The position numbers and the translations under genes were made by a program. Positions 1 through 9,148 of a stretch of DNA of 25,063 nt are shown here, one piece after another. The stretch is taken from contig URCT01000025.1 in assembly GCA_900546385.1 (NCBI GenBank), forward strand, positions 1 to 25,063, in the 5' to 3' direction. Below the pieces are notes generated by a model that saw only the letters and a list, made by a program, of their open reading frames with translations, was not told where the DNA came from and did not search any database. Within the stretch, counting starts at the first letter, position 1; every line of letters starts with the position of its first letter. The DNA is from an uncultured Eubacteriales bacterium. GTDB taxonomy: Bacteria > Bacillota > Clostridia > Oscillospirales > CAG-382.

Positions 1-59
1 CTCCGACGCACAAAAACTTGCCACCGGCAACTTTTTGCACGTCCGAGCAGCAACTCTTT

Positions 60-175
60 CCTACTTTTTGTAGAGTACAAAAAGTAGGGCAAAAAACTTT
101 GAAACTTTCCTTTCGGAAAGTTTGTCCCTGCCGGGACGGCACGCTCCGCGTGCTTTTTCGCCGCCCTTCGGCGGC
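60..175. repeat. Cluster of five consecutive hairpins
   Basis: Five near-perfect inverted repeats follow each other with almost no spacer: 60-72/76-88 (13 bp, loop 3), 102-110/115-123 (9 bp, loop 4), 124-128/133-137 (5 bp), 139-144/148-153 (6 bp, followed by TTTTT) and 160-165/170-175 (6 bp, CTTC loop). The fourth could end transcripts arriving from the left, and the fifth abuts the stop codon of the AraC gene. The density is more than a terminator needs and resembles the dispersed intergenic palindromic repeats of gut Clostridia; that is inference, because only one copy of this exact sequence is seen here. Bases 1-59 hold nothing I can assign. Confidence 0.6.
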
Positions 176-176
176 T

Positions 177-971
177 TTATACCGGAACACCGATCCGGTG
201 TTCGTTGCCCTCCTTGCGGTATTGCTCACGGTATTCGCTGGGCGATACGCTCATTTTCCGCTTAAATGCACGCGAAAAATAATAAATGTCCTGAAAGCCG
301 GTCTTTGCGGCAATGTCGGCAACGCTTTTGTTGGTATAACGTAGTAGTTGCGTGGCGTGCTGCATACGAATGTCCAAAATGTAACTGTTTATGGACATAC
401 CGGTCTCCTTGCGAAAAATATAAGAGGCATAGGATTTGCTGATGTGGGCACTTTTGGCTACCTCCTCCAAGCATATCTTCTCGGAAAACGACGCACAGAT
501 ATAACGCTGCATATTGTCTACATACCGGTTTTTCCGGTTTTTTTCATTTGCGCTGGCAAGCGAATAGATCAGATACTGAAAAAGCGTGTCGGCAAGTTCG
601 TTGGCAAACGGAACCGGCGAAACGTATAGCTCGGTCAACCGATCAATACAGTATTTAATATCATAGCTGTCCGCGTTCCGAATCAGAAAAGGCAGCTCTA
701 CCGGCAGCGGCGTGTCGCCGGGAAGAATGATGGAGGTGTATACGGCACGCTCTGTTCCGGCAAATCGCTCACGCGTGTGGCCGCGCGGCACAAATAATGC
801 TTCGCCGGCACCTACCGAAAACGGTTCGCTGTCATCAATGCTGTATTCCAAATGCCCGCTGTATACAAACGTAAAATCCGTGTCCGGCATAAGAATCCGC
901 TTCAACGCGAACGGAATCCGGTCACGGTGGGATAAATAGGGCGAGCGGAAATTTTCCGGCTTTTGGCTCAT
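177..971 (-). CDS. AraC-family transcriptional regulator
   Basis: A 264-residue cytoplasmic DNA-binding regulator. Residues about 25-90 form a cupin-like sugar-sensing domain (the VGAGEALFVPRG stretch is typical). Residues about 152-253 form the double helix-turn-helix of the family: first helix pair around LEEVAKSAHISKSYASYIF, second around VADIAAKTGFQDIYYFSRAF, ending in the conserved SPSEYR. The ATG has a good AGGAGG five bases upstream. The gene is divergent from the large GH2 glycosidase gene with 202 bases between the starts, so it is most likely the sugar-responsive activator of that gene; the ligand is unknown. The length is normal for the family and nothing looks broken. Confidence 0.93.
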   Translation of the reverse strand: MSQKPENFRSPYLSHRDRIPFALKRILMPDTDFTFVYSGHLEYSIDDSEPFSVGAGEALFVPRGHTRERFAGTERAVYTSIILPGDTPLPVELPFLIRNADSYDIKYCIDRLTELYVSPVPFANELADTLFQYLIYSLASANEKNRKNRYVDNMQRYICASFSEKICLEEVAKSAHISKSYASYIFRKETGMSINSYILDIRMQHATQLLRYTNKSVADIAAKTGFQDIYYFSRAFKRKMSVSPSEYREQYRKEGNEHRIGVPV

Positions 972-1065
972 GGTTGCCTCCTTTTTTCGGTGGAAGACAG
1001 AATCTGCTTCTGCCGATTATCGTTCGAAAAGACAAATGCGGCAGGCTTTATCGTAGTATTTTGCA

Positions 1066-1094
1066 TTGCCGCAAGCGTCTGTATTTATTATAAT
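1066..1094 (+). promoter_or_regulatory. Probable promoter of the GH2 gene
   Basis: TTGCCG (1066-1071), a 17-base spacer and TATAAT (1089-1094) lie in the 202-base divergent region between the AraC and GH2 genes. The -35 is weak, as expected for an activator-dependent promoter. Base-pair-level operator sites for AraC cannot be assigned from one sequence. Confidence 0.5.
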
Positions 1095-1173
1095 ACTGAT
1101 TGTGGGAAATGTCAATCGCAAATAAATACAGGCGATATTTTTCGTTCAATTTTACAAGAAAAGGAGCAAAAAC

Positions 1174-4100
1174 ATGAAAAAAACTCTGTGGCGGCTGTCG
1201 GCAGTTTTACTGACACTCGGCGCTGCAATCGCGGCCGCTTTTTCGGTAAGTGCGTTTACGGCAGAAGCGGTCGAAAAAGCAAACGAACAGCTTCCGGCTC
1301 AGGCAGCGCAGCTTTCCTCGGAAGCATTTACCCGTTCGGAATACGATTTTAATGCCGGCTGGAAATTCAAATTCGACGCAGACGGCGACTATGGCGCAAG
1401 CGTCGACGATACCTCTTGGGAAAGCGTGACCTTGCCGCATACCTGGAATGCCGCAGACGGCACCAACGGCGGCTACGACTATAAACGCGGCAAGGGAATG
1501 TACCGCAAAAGCGCGGTAATACCGGCTTCCTTTGCCGGTAAACGGATATTCATCGAATTCGGCGGCGTCAACGTCGTTTCTTCGCTGTATATTGACGGCT
1601 CTCTCGTTCCGTTTGTGTATGAGGATGGCAGGACGAGCGATATCCATAACGGCGGCTACACCAAATTCCGCTTCGATATCACCGATAAGGTCACGGCCGG
1701 AAGCACACATACCTTTGCCGTGTGTGCCGACAACACCAAATATCAATGGGCCGCGCCGCTGGAGGGCGATTTCACGTTTTACGGCGGCATATACCGCGAT
1801 GTGAAGCTGATTGCCGTGCCGGACGTTCACATTGATTTATTGGATAACGGCTCGGAGGGTCTGTATGTCACAGCCTTGAAAAAGAGCGATACGGAAAATA
1901 CCGGCATTTGGGAGCTTACCGTGAAAGCGACGCTTGTCAACGACGGGGCTCAGCCCAAAACGGTAAACGTCTCGACGCTTGTACGTGAGCCGGAAGCCTT
2001 TGAAGCGCTTTCCACCGTACCGGAAACGCTGACGCCTTTTGATGAAAGCGCCATGACCGGCACGGCCGTGCTTGCGGACGACACAAGCGAGATTACCCTT
2101 GCTGCCGGTGAAAGATATGTATTTACCAAGACCTATGAAGTCACCGACCCGAAGCTTTGGAACGGCAAGGCTTCTCCTTTCCGCTACGACGTGAACGTGT
2201 CGCTTTCGTATGGCGGTGAAACGCTTGACGCAGTCAGCGATAAGATCGGTTTCCGTACCTTTTCGGTTGACCCGGAAAAAGGATTTTTCCTAAACGGCGT
2301 GTCCTATCCATTGCGCGGCGTGTCCAAGCACCAGGATTTTGACGGCGTCGGCAACGCCATAACGACGGCAATGCAGGATACCGATTTCGGCATTCTCTAT
2401 GAGATCGGTGCCAACACGGTGCGGCTGGCGCACTATCCGTATGTCGATTATTTCTATGACCTGTGCGATCAGTATGGGCTTGTGGTTTGGGCGGAGGTTC
2501 CGTTCATCACCGATATCGGCGGCAGCGGCGAATACGGTGAATTTGACGAGGATCGCACAAAATTTGTCGGAACGGTCAAGGATCAGCTTGTAGAGCTTAT
2601 CCGTTCGCAGTACAATCATCCGTCCATTGTTTTTTGGAGTATGCAGAACGAGGTTGACCGGTATTATTATTCGGTCATGCGCGAGTTGATGGAAAAGGAA
2701 ATCTATCCGCTTACGAAAAAAGAAGACCCGAACCGGATTGCCACCTTTGCCACCTACCATGAACAGGGCTTTGACTGGAAGGCTGATGTGGTGGGACTCA
2801 ATTTCTATCCGGCTTGGTATGGCTATGAAACGTATCAGTTTACGACCGTTTTGCAGGATTATCATAAGAGATACCCGGGCTTAAGCCTTGGCATTTCGGA
2901 ATATGGCGCAGGCGGCAGCGAGATCCAGCACGAGGAAACGCCCACGCGTCCCGAACCGTTCGGCGACAGATTCCATCCCGAAGAATACCAAACCTTTGTG
3001 CATGAAGAGATCGCAAAGCAGATCTATTCCGGCGATTTGGATTTCCTTTGGGCGACCTATATCTGGAATCTGTTTGATTTCGGCTCGGATAAGCGTGCCG
3101 AGGGTTCGCGAAGCGGTATCAACGACAAGGGACTTGTCTCCTATGACCGCACGGTCAAGAAGGATTCCTTCTATGTTTATAAGGCACTTTGGAGCGACGA
3201 GGCGTTTGTGCATTTGCAGAGAAAACGCTTTACGGTGCGCGATACGGATAAAATCACCGTCAAAGCCTCCTCCAACTGCGAGAGCCTTTCGCTCACCGTC
3301 AACGGCAAAGCCTTTGGCGAGACGCTTGCGAATGACGGCTTCGGCCAGTTCTCGTGGACGAAGGTGCCGCTGGAGCTCGGCGAAAACACGGTCGTACTCA
3401 CCGGCACCAAAGACGGAAAGACCTATACGGACACCGTCGTGTGGACGCGCACAAAGAGTAAGAACACGAATATTTCATCGACTGTCCTCACGGTGGATGC
3501 CTCTCAAAAGACCATTGTTCTTCGCACTGCCTTTACCGCCGACAAGGTGGCGGATTACATCCGGACGGACGATGAAAAAGCCGTGCTTTCGGTCTTGTCC
3601 GCCGATAAAACGACGGTCATGACCACACAAGCCGTTGAACCGCGTATGTATTTGCGCGTCACGGCGGAGGACGGCGAAACGACCGCCGATTATCGCTTCT
3701 TGGAAAACAATATCGGCTTCGGCAAGAGCGTCACAAGCGGCACGACCTCGTATGCGGCTTTGGTCAACGGTAAGTATGACGACACGGTGTACTTAGACGG
3801 GTTGAGCCTTACCAAAGAGCTGGTGATCGATTTGCAGGAGGTTTACCATGTCGGCTATCTGAAGCTGTATCCGGCAAATGCCGATTGCAGCTATGCGCTT
3901 TCCATCAGCCGCGACGGCAAGACCTATGCTCCGGTGACGGTGACAAGTGCCGCCGCTGCGGACTATACGACACTTTCGACAGGCGATAAGAGCGCGCGTT
4001 ATCTGAAGCTTGCCATCACTTCGTCCTCCAGTCGGCTGACTATGTCCGAAATCGAAGTCTATGGCTGGCGTTTTGCAGGCTCTGCCTATGCGGTGGACGA

Positions 4101-6744
4101 AGCCAAACGCATCATCGTCACAAATTCTGCCGGCGAACAGCTTGCAGACAGCGTCTTTCTTGAAACGCTTGACATTTCCGGCAACTGCACCTATGAGATC
4201 GTCCGTTCTTCCTCCGTCTTTTACGTTTCGGACGGCGATACCTTAAAAATCACCGACGACCTCGGCAAGGTGACGTTTTATACCATCTGCACCGACGCAG
4301 ACTGCCAAAACCGTCACAGCACTAATGTCGCCTTAGGCAAGCCTGTGACTGTGAGCGATCCCGGCCAACCCGACCGGCTGCCGTTCTATATCAACGACGG
4401 CGTTATCGGCACGACCGATGCCGATCCGCGCTGGCAAGCTGCCAGCTCCGCTTATCCGCAGACGATTATCATCGATTTGGAGGAGTATTACAGCATCGAT
4501 TCCTATGAGCTTGTGACCTTTGCCGCCATCTATAACGACCGCGCCTATGGCTATAAGCTATCCGGAAGTCTTGACGGCGAAAACTATACGGTTCTCGATG
4601 ACCGCTCCGGAAACACGGACAGAAGCGGCGTACATTCCGGCTCTCTTGCCGCAGAGGTGCGCTATATCAAGCTTGAAATCACGAGCAGCACCAAAGGCTC
4701 TGCCGGCGTTATCGAGCTTTCGGTTTACGGAAGCCTGGCCGACAAGACCGTCAAAGGGCTGGCGGTCAAGTACCCGAAAATGCTTCTTGCTGTCGGAAGC
4801 AGCGAAACGGTTTCGCTAAGCCTTTCGCCCGCCTTTGCCGAAAAGCCGGAGGATCTGACCTTTGAGAGTGCCGATGCGAATATTGCCTCGGTCAGTGCCG
4901 TCGGAACGGTCACCGGAAAAAGCACCGGCAGCACGACGGTCACGGTTTCGAGCGCGTCGCTCGGCCTTTCCGCCAAAATCGCGGTCACGGTCTCCGATAA
5001 GCACGTGCTTTCGTTAGGCCGTCCGGTACAGTTACAAAACAATGCGGATCAAGCGTCCGATACGCCGCTTGTTAATGTCAACGACGGCGATCTTTCGACC
5101 CGTTGGCAGGGAGAAAGCAGTGCGGCTTCTGCCGGTGCGCCGACCTATATCACCATCGATTTGGAAAGACTCTGTGCGGTCGACAGCTTGGATGTCTCTT
5201 TCTTCAGTCCGTCAAGCCGTGCGCACTACTATGAGATTTCGGTAAGCACCGACGGAGAGAGCTTCACGCAGGTCGTTGACAATTTGCAGAACAGCCGCTA
5301 TAACGTAACGACCTTTTCGCATACCTTAACCCAAAGCGTGATGGCACGCTATGTGCGCTTAGGCATTACCGGCCAAACGGCAGGCGCAACGCCCGGCGTT
5401 TATGAATTGACCGTTTACGGCGAACCGGCCGAAAACGAAGTGGAAGCACTAACCTTTGACAAAGAGTACCTGTATTTGGGTGTGGGCGATGTCGAAACGC
5501 TTGCATACCGTGTCGAACCGGCCGGAGCGGACGGTGCGGCGCTTATCTGGAAAAGCTCCAATGAAAAGGCGGCCACGGTTGCTCACGGCGTTGTTACGGC
5601 AGTCGGCATCGGCGGCACGCAGATAACGGCCTACACGGCGGACGGAACGCTGCTTGCAAGCATCGATGTGTTCGTTGAACGCTTAAGAAACATTTCCGTC
5701 GGCAAAAAAGTCATCGATTACGACGATTACGGCGTGGAGTTTGAGTACGGAACCAATTACAAAAACACGGTAGAAAATCTGACAGATGGTTTAATCCCGT
5801 CCTCAAGCTTCAACTTCCCGCGCTGGCACGTCCAAGACCGCGATACGCATTATGCCGTCATCGATCTGGAGGGCGTTTACGCCGTAGAAGAGATTGATCT
5901 GTACTTCTTCTATTACAGCTCGCGCGCCTACGGCTATAAGCTTTCCGCAAGCCTTGACGGAGTGACCTTTACCGTGATGGCGGACCGCTTGGAGAACACC
6001 CGCAACGGCGTGCGCACGGAGGCCTTTGAAAGTCCGGTCTATGCAAGATATATCCGCCTTGACATCACCGCGCCTGTCAGCCCTGCCACCTCCACGACCG
6101 GCGTGTATGAAGTAAGCGTTTACGGCAAACCGGCAGACTTTGCGGTGGAGACCTCCCAAAAGAACTCGATCCGCATAAACGGAAACAGCGGCATCCGCTT
6201 CGGCGGCTTTGTGAGTGCCAAAACGCTTTTGAACGCGGACGAATGCGGCTTTATCATCGCACGCGGCGATCTCTTAAACGCAAAAGGGCTTGCTTCGGAG
6301 GAAGAAGTGAAAATCGCTTCCGTCACCGAAGAAAAAACGGATGGCTCGTTTACGGCGGCCACGGAAAACGGCTTGAAATTAGTCGGCGCACGCAATTACC
6401 GCAAAGACGATTTCAACAAGCTCACTGCCTCCGACGACGGTTCGACGCCCTTTGGCGAAACCTACGACGTGCAGGGCTTTTGGTTTACCGGCGTGCTTGT
6501 CAGCTTGGAAAACAGCTATACGAATGCGGACGACGGCAAGACCTATGCGCACCGCTACAACGTGCCTTTTGCGGCGCGTGCCTATGTAAAGATCGGCTCG
6601 AGCTATTATTACGGCTCCTGCCGCACGGCAAGCCTTGCCGAAACCGCACAGAGAATCAAGGAAAACGGCGGCGATGCCTATACCAAAAATCAAGCGTACA
6701 TCGATAACATCCTTGCACAGGCGGATGCCATACTGGATGAGTGA
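1174..6744 (+). CDS. Secreted multimodular GH2 beta-galactosidase-type glycosidase
   Basis: A 1856-residue exported enzyme. The signal peptide covers about residues 1-31 (MKK then a hydrophobic stretch). A GH2 core follows: sugar-binding domain (from about 52, with TLPHTWN), Ig-like domain, and TIM barrel with RLAHYPYVDYFYDLCD. The acid/base is Glu493 in WSMQNE and the nucleophile Glu576 in GISEYG. An Ig-like C-terminal region lies at about 680-755. Carbohydrate-binding discoidin (F5/8C) modules lie at about 845-965, 1050-1188, 1275-1416 and 1504-1650, separated in part by bacterial Ig-like (BIG2) modules at about 1192-1272 and 1422-1501. The C-terminal 200 residues are a further unnamed module. 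There is no LPXTG or SLH anchor. GH2 also includes glucuronidases and mannosidases; beta-galactosidase is the best guess from the active-site context, and the exact substrate is not readable. RBS AAGGAG is 7 bases before the ATG. A small peptide gene follows after 9 bases. Confidence 0.93.
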   Translation: MKKTLWRLSAVLLTLGAAIAAAFSVSAFTAEAVEKANEQLPAQAAQLSSEAFTRSEYDFNAGWKFKFDADGDYGASVDDTSWESVTLPHTWNAADGTNGGYDYKRGKGMYRKSAVIPASFAGKRIFIEFGGVNVVSSLYIDGSLVPFVYEDGRTSDIHNGGYTKFRFDITDKVTAGSTHTFAVCADNTKYQWAAPLEGDFTFYGGIYRDVKLIAVPDVHIDLLDNGSEGLYVTALKKSDTENTGIWELTVKATLVNDGAQPKTVNVSTLVREPEAFEALSTVPETLTPFDESAMTGTAVLADDTSEITLAAGERYVFTKTYEVTDPKLWNGKASPFRYDVNVSLSYGGETLDAVSDKIGFRTFSVDPEKGFFLNGVSYPLRGVSKHQDFDGVGNAITTAMQDTDFGILYEIGANTVRLAHYPYVDYFYDLCDQYGLVVWAEVPFITDIGGSGEYGEFDEDRTKFVGTVKDQLVELIRSQYNHPSIVFWSMQNEVDRYYYSVMRELMEKEIYPLTKKEDPNRIATFATYHEQGFDWKADVVGLNFYPAWYGYETYQFTTVLQDYHKRYPGLSLGISEYGAGGSEIQHEETPTRPEPFGDRFHPEEYQTFVHEEIAKQIYSGDLDFLWATYIWNLFDFGSDKRAEGSRSGINDKGLVSYDRTVKKDSFYVYKALWSDEAFVHLQRKRFTVRDTDKITVKASSNCESLSLTVNGKAFGETLANDGFGQFSWTKVPLELGENTVVLTGTKDGKTYTDTVVWTRTKSKNTNISSTVLTVDASQKTIVLRTAFTADKVADYIRTDDEKAVLSVLSADKTTVMTTQAVEPRMYLRVTAEDGETTADYRFLENNIGFGKSVTSGTTSYAALVNGKYDDTVYLDGLSLTKELVIDLQEVYHVGYLKLYPANADCSYALSISRDGKTYAPVTVTSAAAADYTTLSTGDKSARYLKLAITSSSSRLTMSEIEVYGWRFAGSAYAVDEAKRIIVTNSAGEQLADSVFLETLDISGNCTYEIVRSSSVFYVSDGDTLKITDDLGKVTFYTICTDADCQNRHSTNVALGKPVTVSDPGQPDRLPFYINDGVIGTTDADPRWQAASSAYPQTIIIDLEEYYSIDSYELVTFAAIYNDRAYGYKLSGSLDGENYTVLDDRSGNTDRSGVHSGSLAAEVRYIKLEITSSTKGSAGVIELSVYGSLADKTVKGLAVKYPKMLLAVGSSETVSLSLSPAFAEKPEDLTFESADANIASVSAVGTVTGKSTGSTTVTVSSASLGLSAKIAVTVSDKHVLSLGRPVQLQNNADQASDTPLVNVNDGDLSTRWQGESSAASAGAPTYITIDLERLCAVDSLDVSFFSPSSRAHYYEISVSTDGESFTQVVDNLQNSRYNVTTFSHTLTQSVMARYVRLGITGQTAGATPGVYELTVYGEPAENEVEALTFDKEYLYLGVGDVETLAYRVEPAGADGAALIWKSSNEKAATVAHGVVTAVGIGGTQITAYTADGTLLASIDVFVERLRNISVGKKVIDYDDYGVEFEYGTNYKNTVENLTDGLIPSSSFNFPRWHVQDRDTHYAVIDLEGVYAVEEIDLYFFYYSSRAYGYKLSASLDGVTFTVMADRLENTRNGVRTEAFESPVYARYIRLDITAPVSPATSTTGVYEVSVYGKPADFAVETSQKNSIRINGNSGIRFGGFVSAKTLLNADECGFIIARGDLLNAKGLASEEEVKIASVTEEKTDGSFTAATENGLKLVGARNYRKDDFNKLTASDDGSTPFGETYDVQGFWFTGVLVSLENSYTNADDGKTYAHRYNVPFAARAYVKIGSSYYYGSCRTASLAETAQRIKENGGDAYTKNQAYIDNILAQADAILDE

Positions 6745-6753
6745 GGAGAAAAC

Positions 6754-6882
6754 ATGAAAACGTATTGTACACCCACATGGGAATTTCTTCCGCTTTCGGC
6801 TGCCGAAACGATTCTCGCTTCCGGCGAAAGAGTCTTTAACGATTCCGAAATCGATGCGGAGGATCTGTTTGACGGCGATTAA
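6754..6882 (+). CDS. Small acidic peptide, unknown function
   Basis: A 42-residue open frame starting MKTYCTPTWEFLPLSAAE and ending in an acidic tail with EDLFDGD. It has a strong GAGGAG five bases before the ATG, lies 9 bases after the GH2 stop and is directly followed by a terminator, so it is very probably translated and cotranscribed with the glycosidase. Short peptides of the pattern MK-K/T-Y-x-x-P, then a hydrophobic stretch, then an acidic end are seen repeatedly in gut Clostridia and Bacteroidota, but I know no assigned function. There is no signal peptide, and one cysteine (Cys5). A modified-peptide precursor is conceivable, but no maturase gene is nearby. Confidence 0.7.
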   Translation: MKTYCTPTWEFLPLSAAETILASGERVFNDSEIDAEDLFDGD

Positions 6883-6895
6883 AGCGACATAACGA

Positions 6896-6931
6896 GAAAA
6901 AGCTGTACGCACAAGAACGTACAGCTTTTTC
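6896..6931. terminator. Bidirectional intrinsic terminator
   Basis: A 14-bp perfect stem (6896-6909 with 6918-6931, 8-base loop) bears a T-run on the plus strand and an A-run that becomes a T-run on the minus strand. It ends the GH2/peptide transcript and can also end the mazF transcript arriving on the minus strand. Confidence 0.88.
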
Positions 6932-6986
6932 GCATTTATCGGACGGTCGGGAACAAGTCGCTTGCGGCAGTGCCGCGAAACGCCTT

Positions 6987-7364
6987 TTACCCGAAAAATT
7001 CTCCATGTGTCGTGCGGTCAAGCCCTAAACCGAAGCTGACGGTAATGGCATCGTTGACGCGGTCCATCACAGCGTCGTCCAAATGCCCCATCTTTTCTTT
7101 TAGGCGCGTTTTGTCGATGGTGCGTATCTGTTCGAGCAAGATGACCGAATCCTTGGCAAGCCCATACCGATCGGCAAAAACCTCAATGTGTGTGGGCAGC
7201 TTGCTTTTGGAGGTTTTGCTGGTGATGGCGGCGGCAATGACGGTCGGACTGTATTTGTTGCCGACATCGTTCTGCACAATGAGCACCGGACGCATACCGC
7301 CTTGCTCCGACCCGACAACCGGACTTAAATCAGCGTAATAAATATCTCCTCTTCTGACGTTCAA
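6987..7364 (-). CDS. MazF/PemK-type mRNA interferase toxin
   Basis: A protein of about 125 residues of the MazF (EndoA, PemK) family, sequence-specific ribonucleases that cut mRNA. The diagnostic N-terminal block is clear: RRGDIYYADLSPVVGSEQGG followed by RPVLIVQND, where the Arg in VRRGD and the SEQGG loop form the active site. ADRYGLAKDSVILLEQIRT and a C-terminal helix match the family length. I start it at TTG 7364 (NVRRGD), which has GGAG about 10 bases upstream; GTG 7373 is possible, but then GGAG nearly touches the start codon. Family members usually sit next to a ribbon-helix-helix antitoxin (often after alr). None is seen here: upstream is a 266-base gap and then murE. It may be chromosomal housekeeping ndoA whose antitoxin is elsewhere. 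Confidence 0.92.
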   Translation of the reverse strand: MNVRRGDIYYADLSPVVGSEQGGMRPVLIVQNDVGNKYSPTVIAAAITSKTSKSKLPTHIEVFADRYGLAKDSVILLEQIRTIDKTRLKEKMGHLDDAVMDRVNDAITVSFGLGLDRTTHGEFFG

Positions 7365-7555
7365 TTTCTTCACTCTCCGCTGTTTTTATGTTTGTGGTTT
7401 CCTTGTCTTTCCGTCTTTATTCTTAACGTAAAGCGAAGGACTTATGCGGTCAAAGGAAAAACTTTTTTCGTATAAAGCCATACCGCTCTGTTAAAGTATA
7501 TTCCGCCCATCGCACCTTTGGCAAAAAAACGCACGCAGAGAATTGGACCAAAGCT

Positions 7556-7608
7556 GCAAAAAAGCGGAAACACCGTTCGTTTTTCACTCGATGCGTCCGC
7601 TTTTTTGC
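7556..7608. terminator. Intrinsic terminator after murE
   Basis: A perfect 13-bp inverted repeat (7556-7568 with 7596-7608) of GC-rich core flanked by A6/T6 runs. On the minus strand it lies 32 bases beyond the murE stop and ends the murE operon; it is symmetrical enough to work in both directions. The rest of the 7374-7639 gap shows no gene. Confidence 0.8.
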
Positions 7609-7639
7609 TGATTCTGCTGTTTTGTCGGCTTCCGTCCGG

Positions 7640-9148
7640 TCACAACGCGTCGTAGTAGTCTTTGACGACCTGACGTTCATCAAACGGGTATTTGACGTTC
7701 CCGATTTCCTCAAACAGCTGCTGTCCTTTGCCGACGAGTAAGACAATGTCGCCGCGCGAAGCGTGCTCCAGCGCATAGCGGATGGCATCCGCACGGTTTT
7801 TGATGACGGCATATGCGCCCTCCGTTTTGGCAATGCCCGTCAGAATGTCGGCAAAAATGGTGTCCAAATCTTCAAAACGCGGATTGTCGGAGGTAATCAC
7901 CGAAAGATCCGCATTTTTCCCGGCAATTTCGCCCATATCGAACCGCCGCACGCGCGAACGGTTGCCGCCGCAGCCGAAGACGCATACAATGTGCCGCGGC
8001 TTGTATGCCCGCACCGCGTCGAACAGGCTTTGTAAGCTGAGGGCGTTGTGCGCATAGTCGATCATCACCGGGAACGGGCATTTCGGGTGCTTGACAAGCT
8101 CGTTTCGCCCGATGACGTGTACGGTTTCGAGTGCCGGCAAAACAGCTTCGCACGGAATTCCCTGTAACGATAAAACGCTGACGGCACATAACGAATTGTA
8201 TACCGAAAACCGTCCGGGTACGCCCACGGTGATACGCTGCCGCGCGCCTTTGTGAGTGAGCGTATACTCGGTCTTCATATCGCCGTTTTCCATATAGAAT
8301 TTTTCATCCGAACCGTAAAAATCGGCCGTCGGGTCTTGGGTGGAATAGGTGATAAACGGCGTGTGATGCGTTGTCAGAATGTCCCGGATGTCGCCGATGC
8401 GGTCGCTGTCGGCGTTCAAAACTGCGTTTTCGCACATGGAAAACAGCTTCTTTTTGCAGGCAAAATACTCTTCAAAATCGGCGTGTTCGCCCTTTCCGAT
8501 GTGATCCTTCGAAAGGTTGGTGAACACCGCCGTGTCAAACCGCAGACCGTATACACGCTCAAGCTTCAGGCTTTGCGACGAAACCTCCATGACGCAGTAT
8601 CGGATGCCGCTTTGCACCATGGCGGCAAAAATCCGGTGTAATTCAAAGCTTTCCGGCGTGGAATTGTCGATGTACTCATACTGCGTGCCGTAATAGATGC
8701 CGGTCGTGCCGATAAGCCCTGTCGGAAGACCTGCCGCCTCCAAAAGGCTTTTTATCATAAACGATGTGCTGGTCTTGCCTTTGGTGCCGGTAAGGCCGAT
8801 GAGCGTTAGCTTTTCTGCCGGATAGCCGAAAAACGCCGCCGACGCAAGCGCTAACGCCCGGCGCGAGCTGCCCGCAAGCGCAAAACACCGTTCGGGATAG
8901 GCCGCTTTGTATACTTCATACGCGTCCCGCTTTTCGCAAAGCACAAGCGACGCGCCTTTTTTTAACGCTTCGGGAATGAAATCATGACCGTCGGCATTTG
9001 CGCCGCACGCCGCCACAAAGACGGCGTTTTTGGTTACCTTGCCCGATTCGTAGGCAATGCCGGCAAGCGCTTCGTCCGACACCTTGCCCGAAACCTCGAT
9101 TAACTCTCCGGCTTTTTCCAAAACCGCAAGCACTTCGCCCGGTTTCAT
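7640..9148 (-). CDS. UDP-MurNAc-L-Ala-D-Glu: meso-diaminopimelate ligase MurE
   Basis: A 502-residue cytosolic ATP-dependent ligase that adds the third residue of the peptidoglycan stem peptide. The Mur-ligase P-loop GTKGKTS is at residues 121-127, the DYAHN motif at about 364, and the amino-acid-selecting DNPR at 421-424 (SDNPRFED), which marks meso-diaminopimelate rather than lysine as substrate. That agrees with the neighbouring diaminopimelate epimerase gene, which overlaps it by the ATGA at 9145-9148, so the two are translationally coupled. Length and motifs are normal. A terminator lies just after the stop. Confidence 0.97.
   Translation of the reverse strand: MKPGEVLAVLEKAGELIEVSGKVSDEALAGIAYESGKVTKNAVFVAACGANADGHDFIPEALKKGASLVLCEKRDAYEVYKAAYPERCFALAGSSRRALALASAAFFGYPAEKLTLIGLTGTKGKTSTSFMIKSLLEAAGLPTGLIGTTGIYYGTQYEYIDNSTPESFELHRIFAAMVQSGIRYCVMEVSSQSLKLERVYGLRFDTAVFTNLSKDHIGKGEHADFEEYFACKKKLFSMCENAVLNADSDRIGDIRDILTTHHTPFITYSTQDPTADFYGSDEKFYMENGDMKTEYTLTHKGARQRITVGVPGRFSVYNSLCAVSVLSLQGIPCEAVLPALETVHVIGRNELVKHPKCPFPVMIDYAHNALSLQSLFDAVRAYKPRHIVCVFGCGGNRSRVRRFDMGEIAGKNADLSVITSDNPRFEDLDTIFADILTGIAKTEGAYAVIKNRADAIRYALEHASRGDIVLLVGKGQQLFEEIGNVKYPFDERQVVKDYYDAL

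Noticed and set aside
1207..1830. Long minus-strand frame inside the GH2 gene
   Set aside because: Complement of a confidently assigned gene; no family motif and no RBS. Similar shadows at 2290-2865, 16152-17111, 19406-20119 and 22563-23390 are rejected for the same reason.
7450..7833. Minus-strand frame of 127 residues between mazF and murE
   Set aside because: It overlaps the 5' part in murE in another frame and contains the terminator; no similarity and no RBS.
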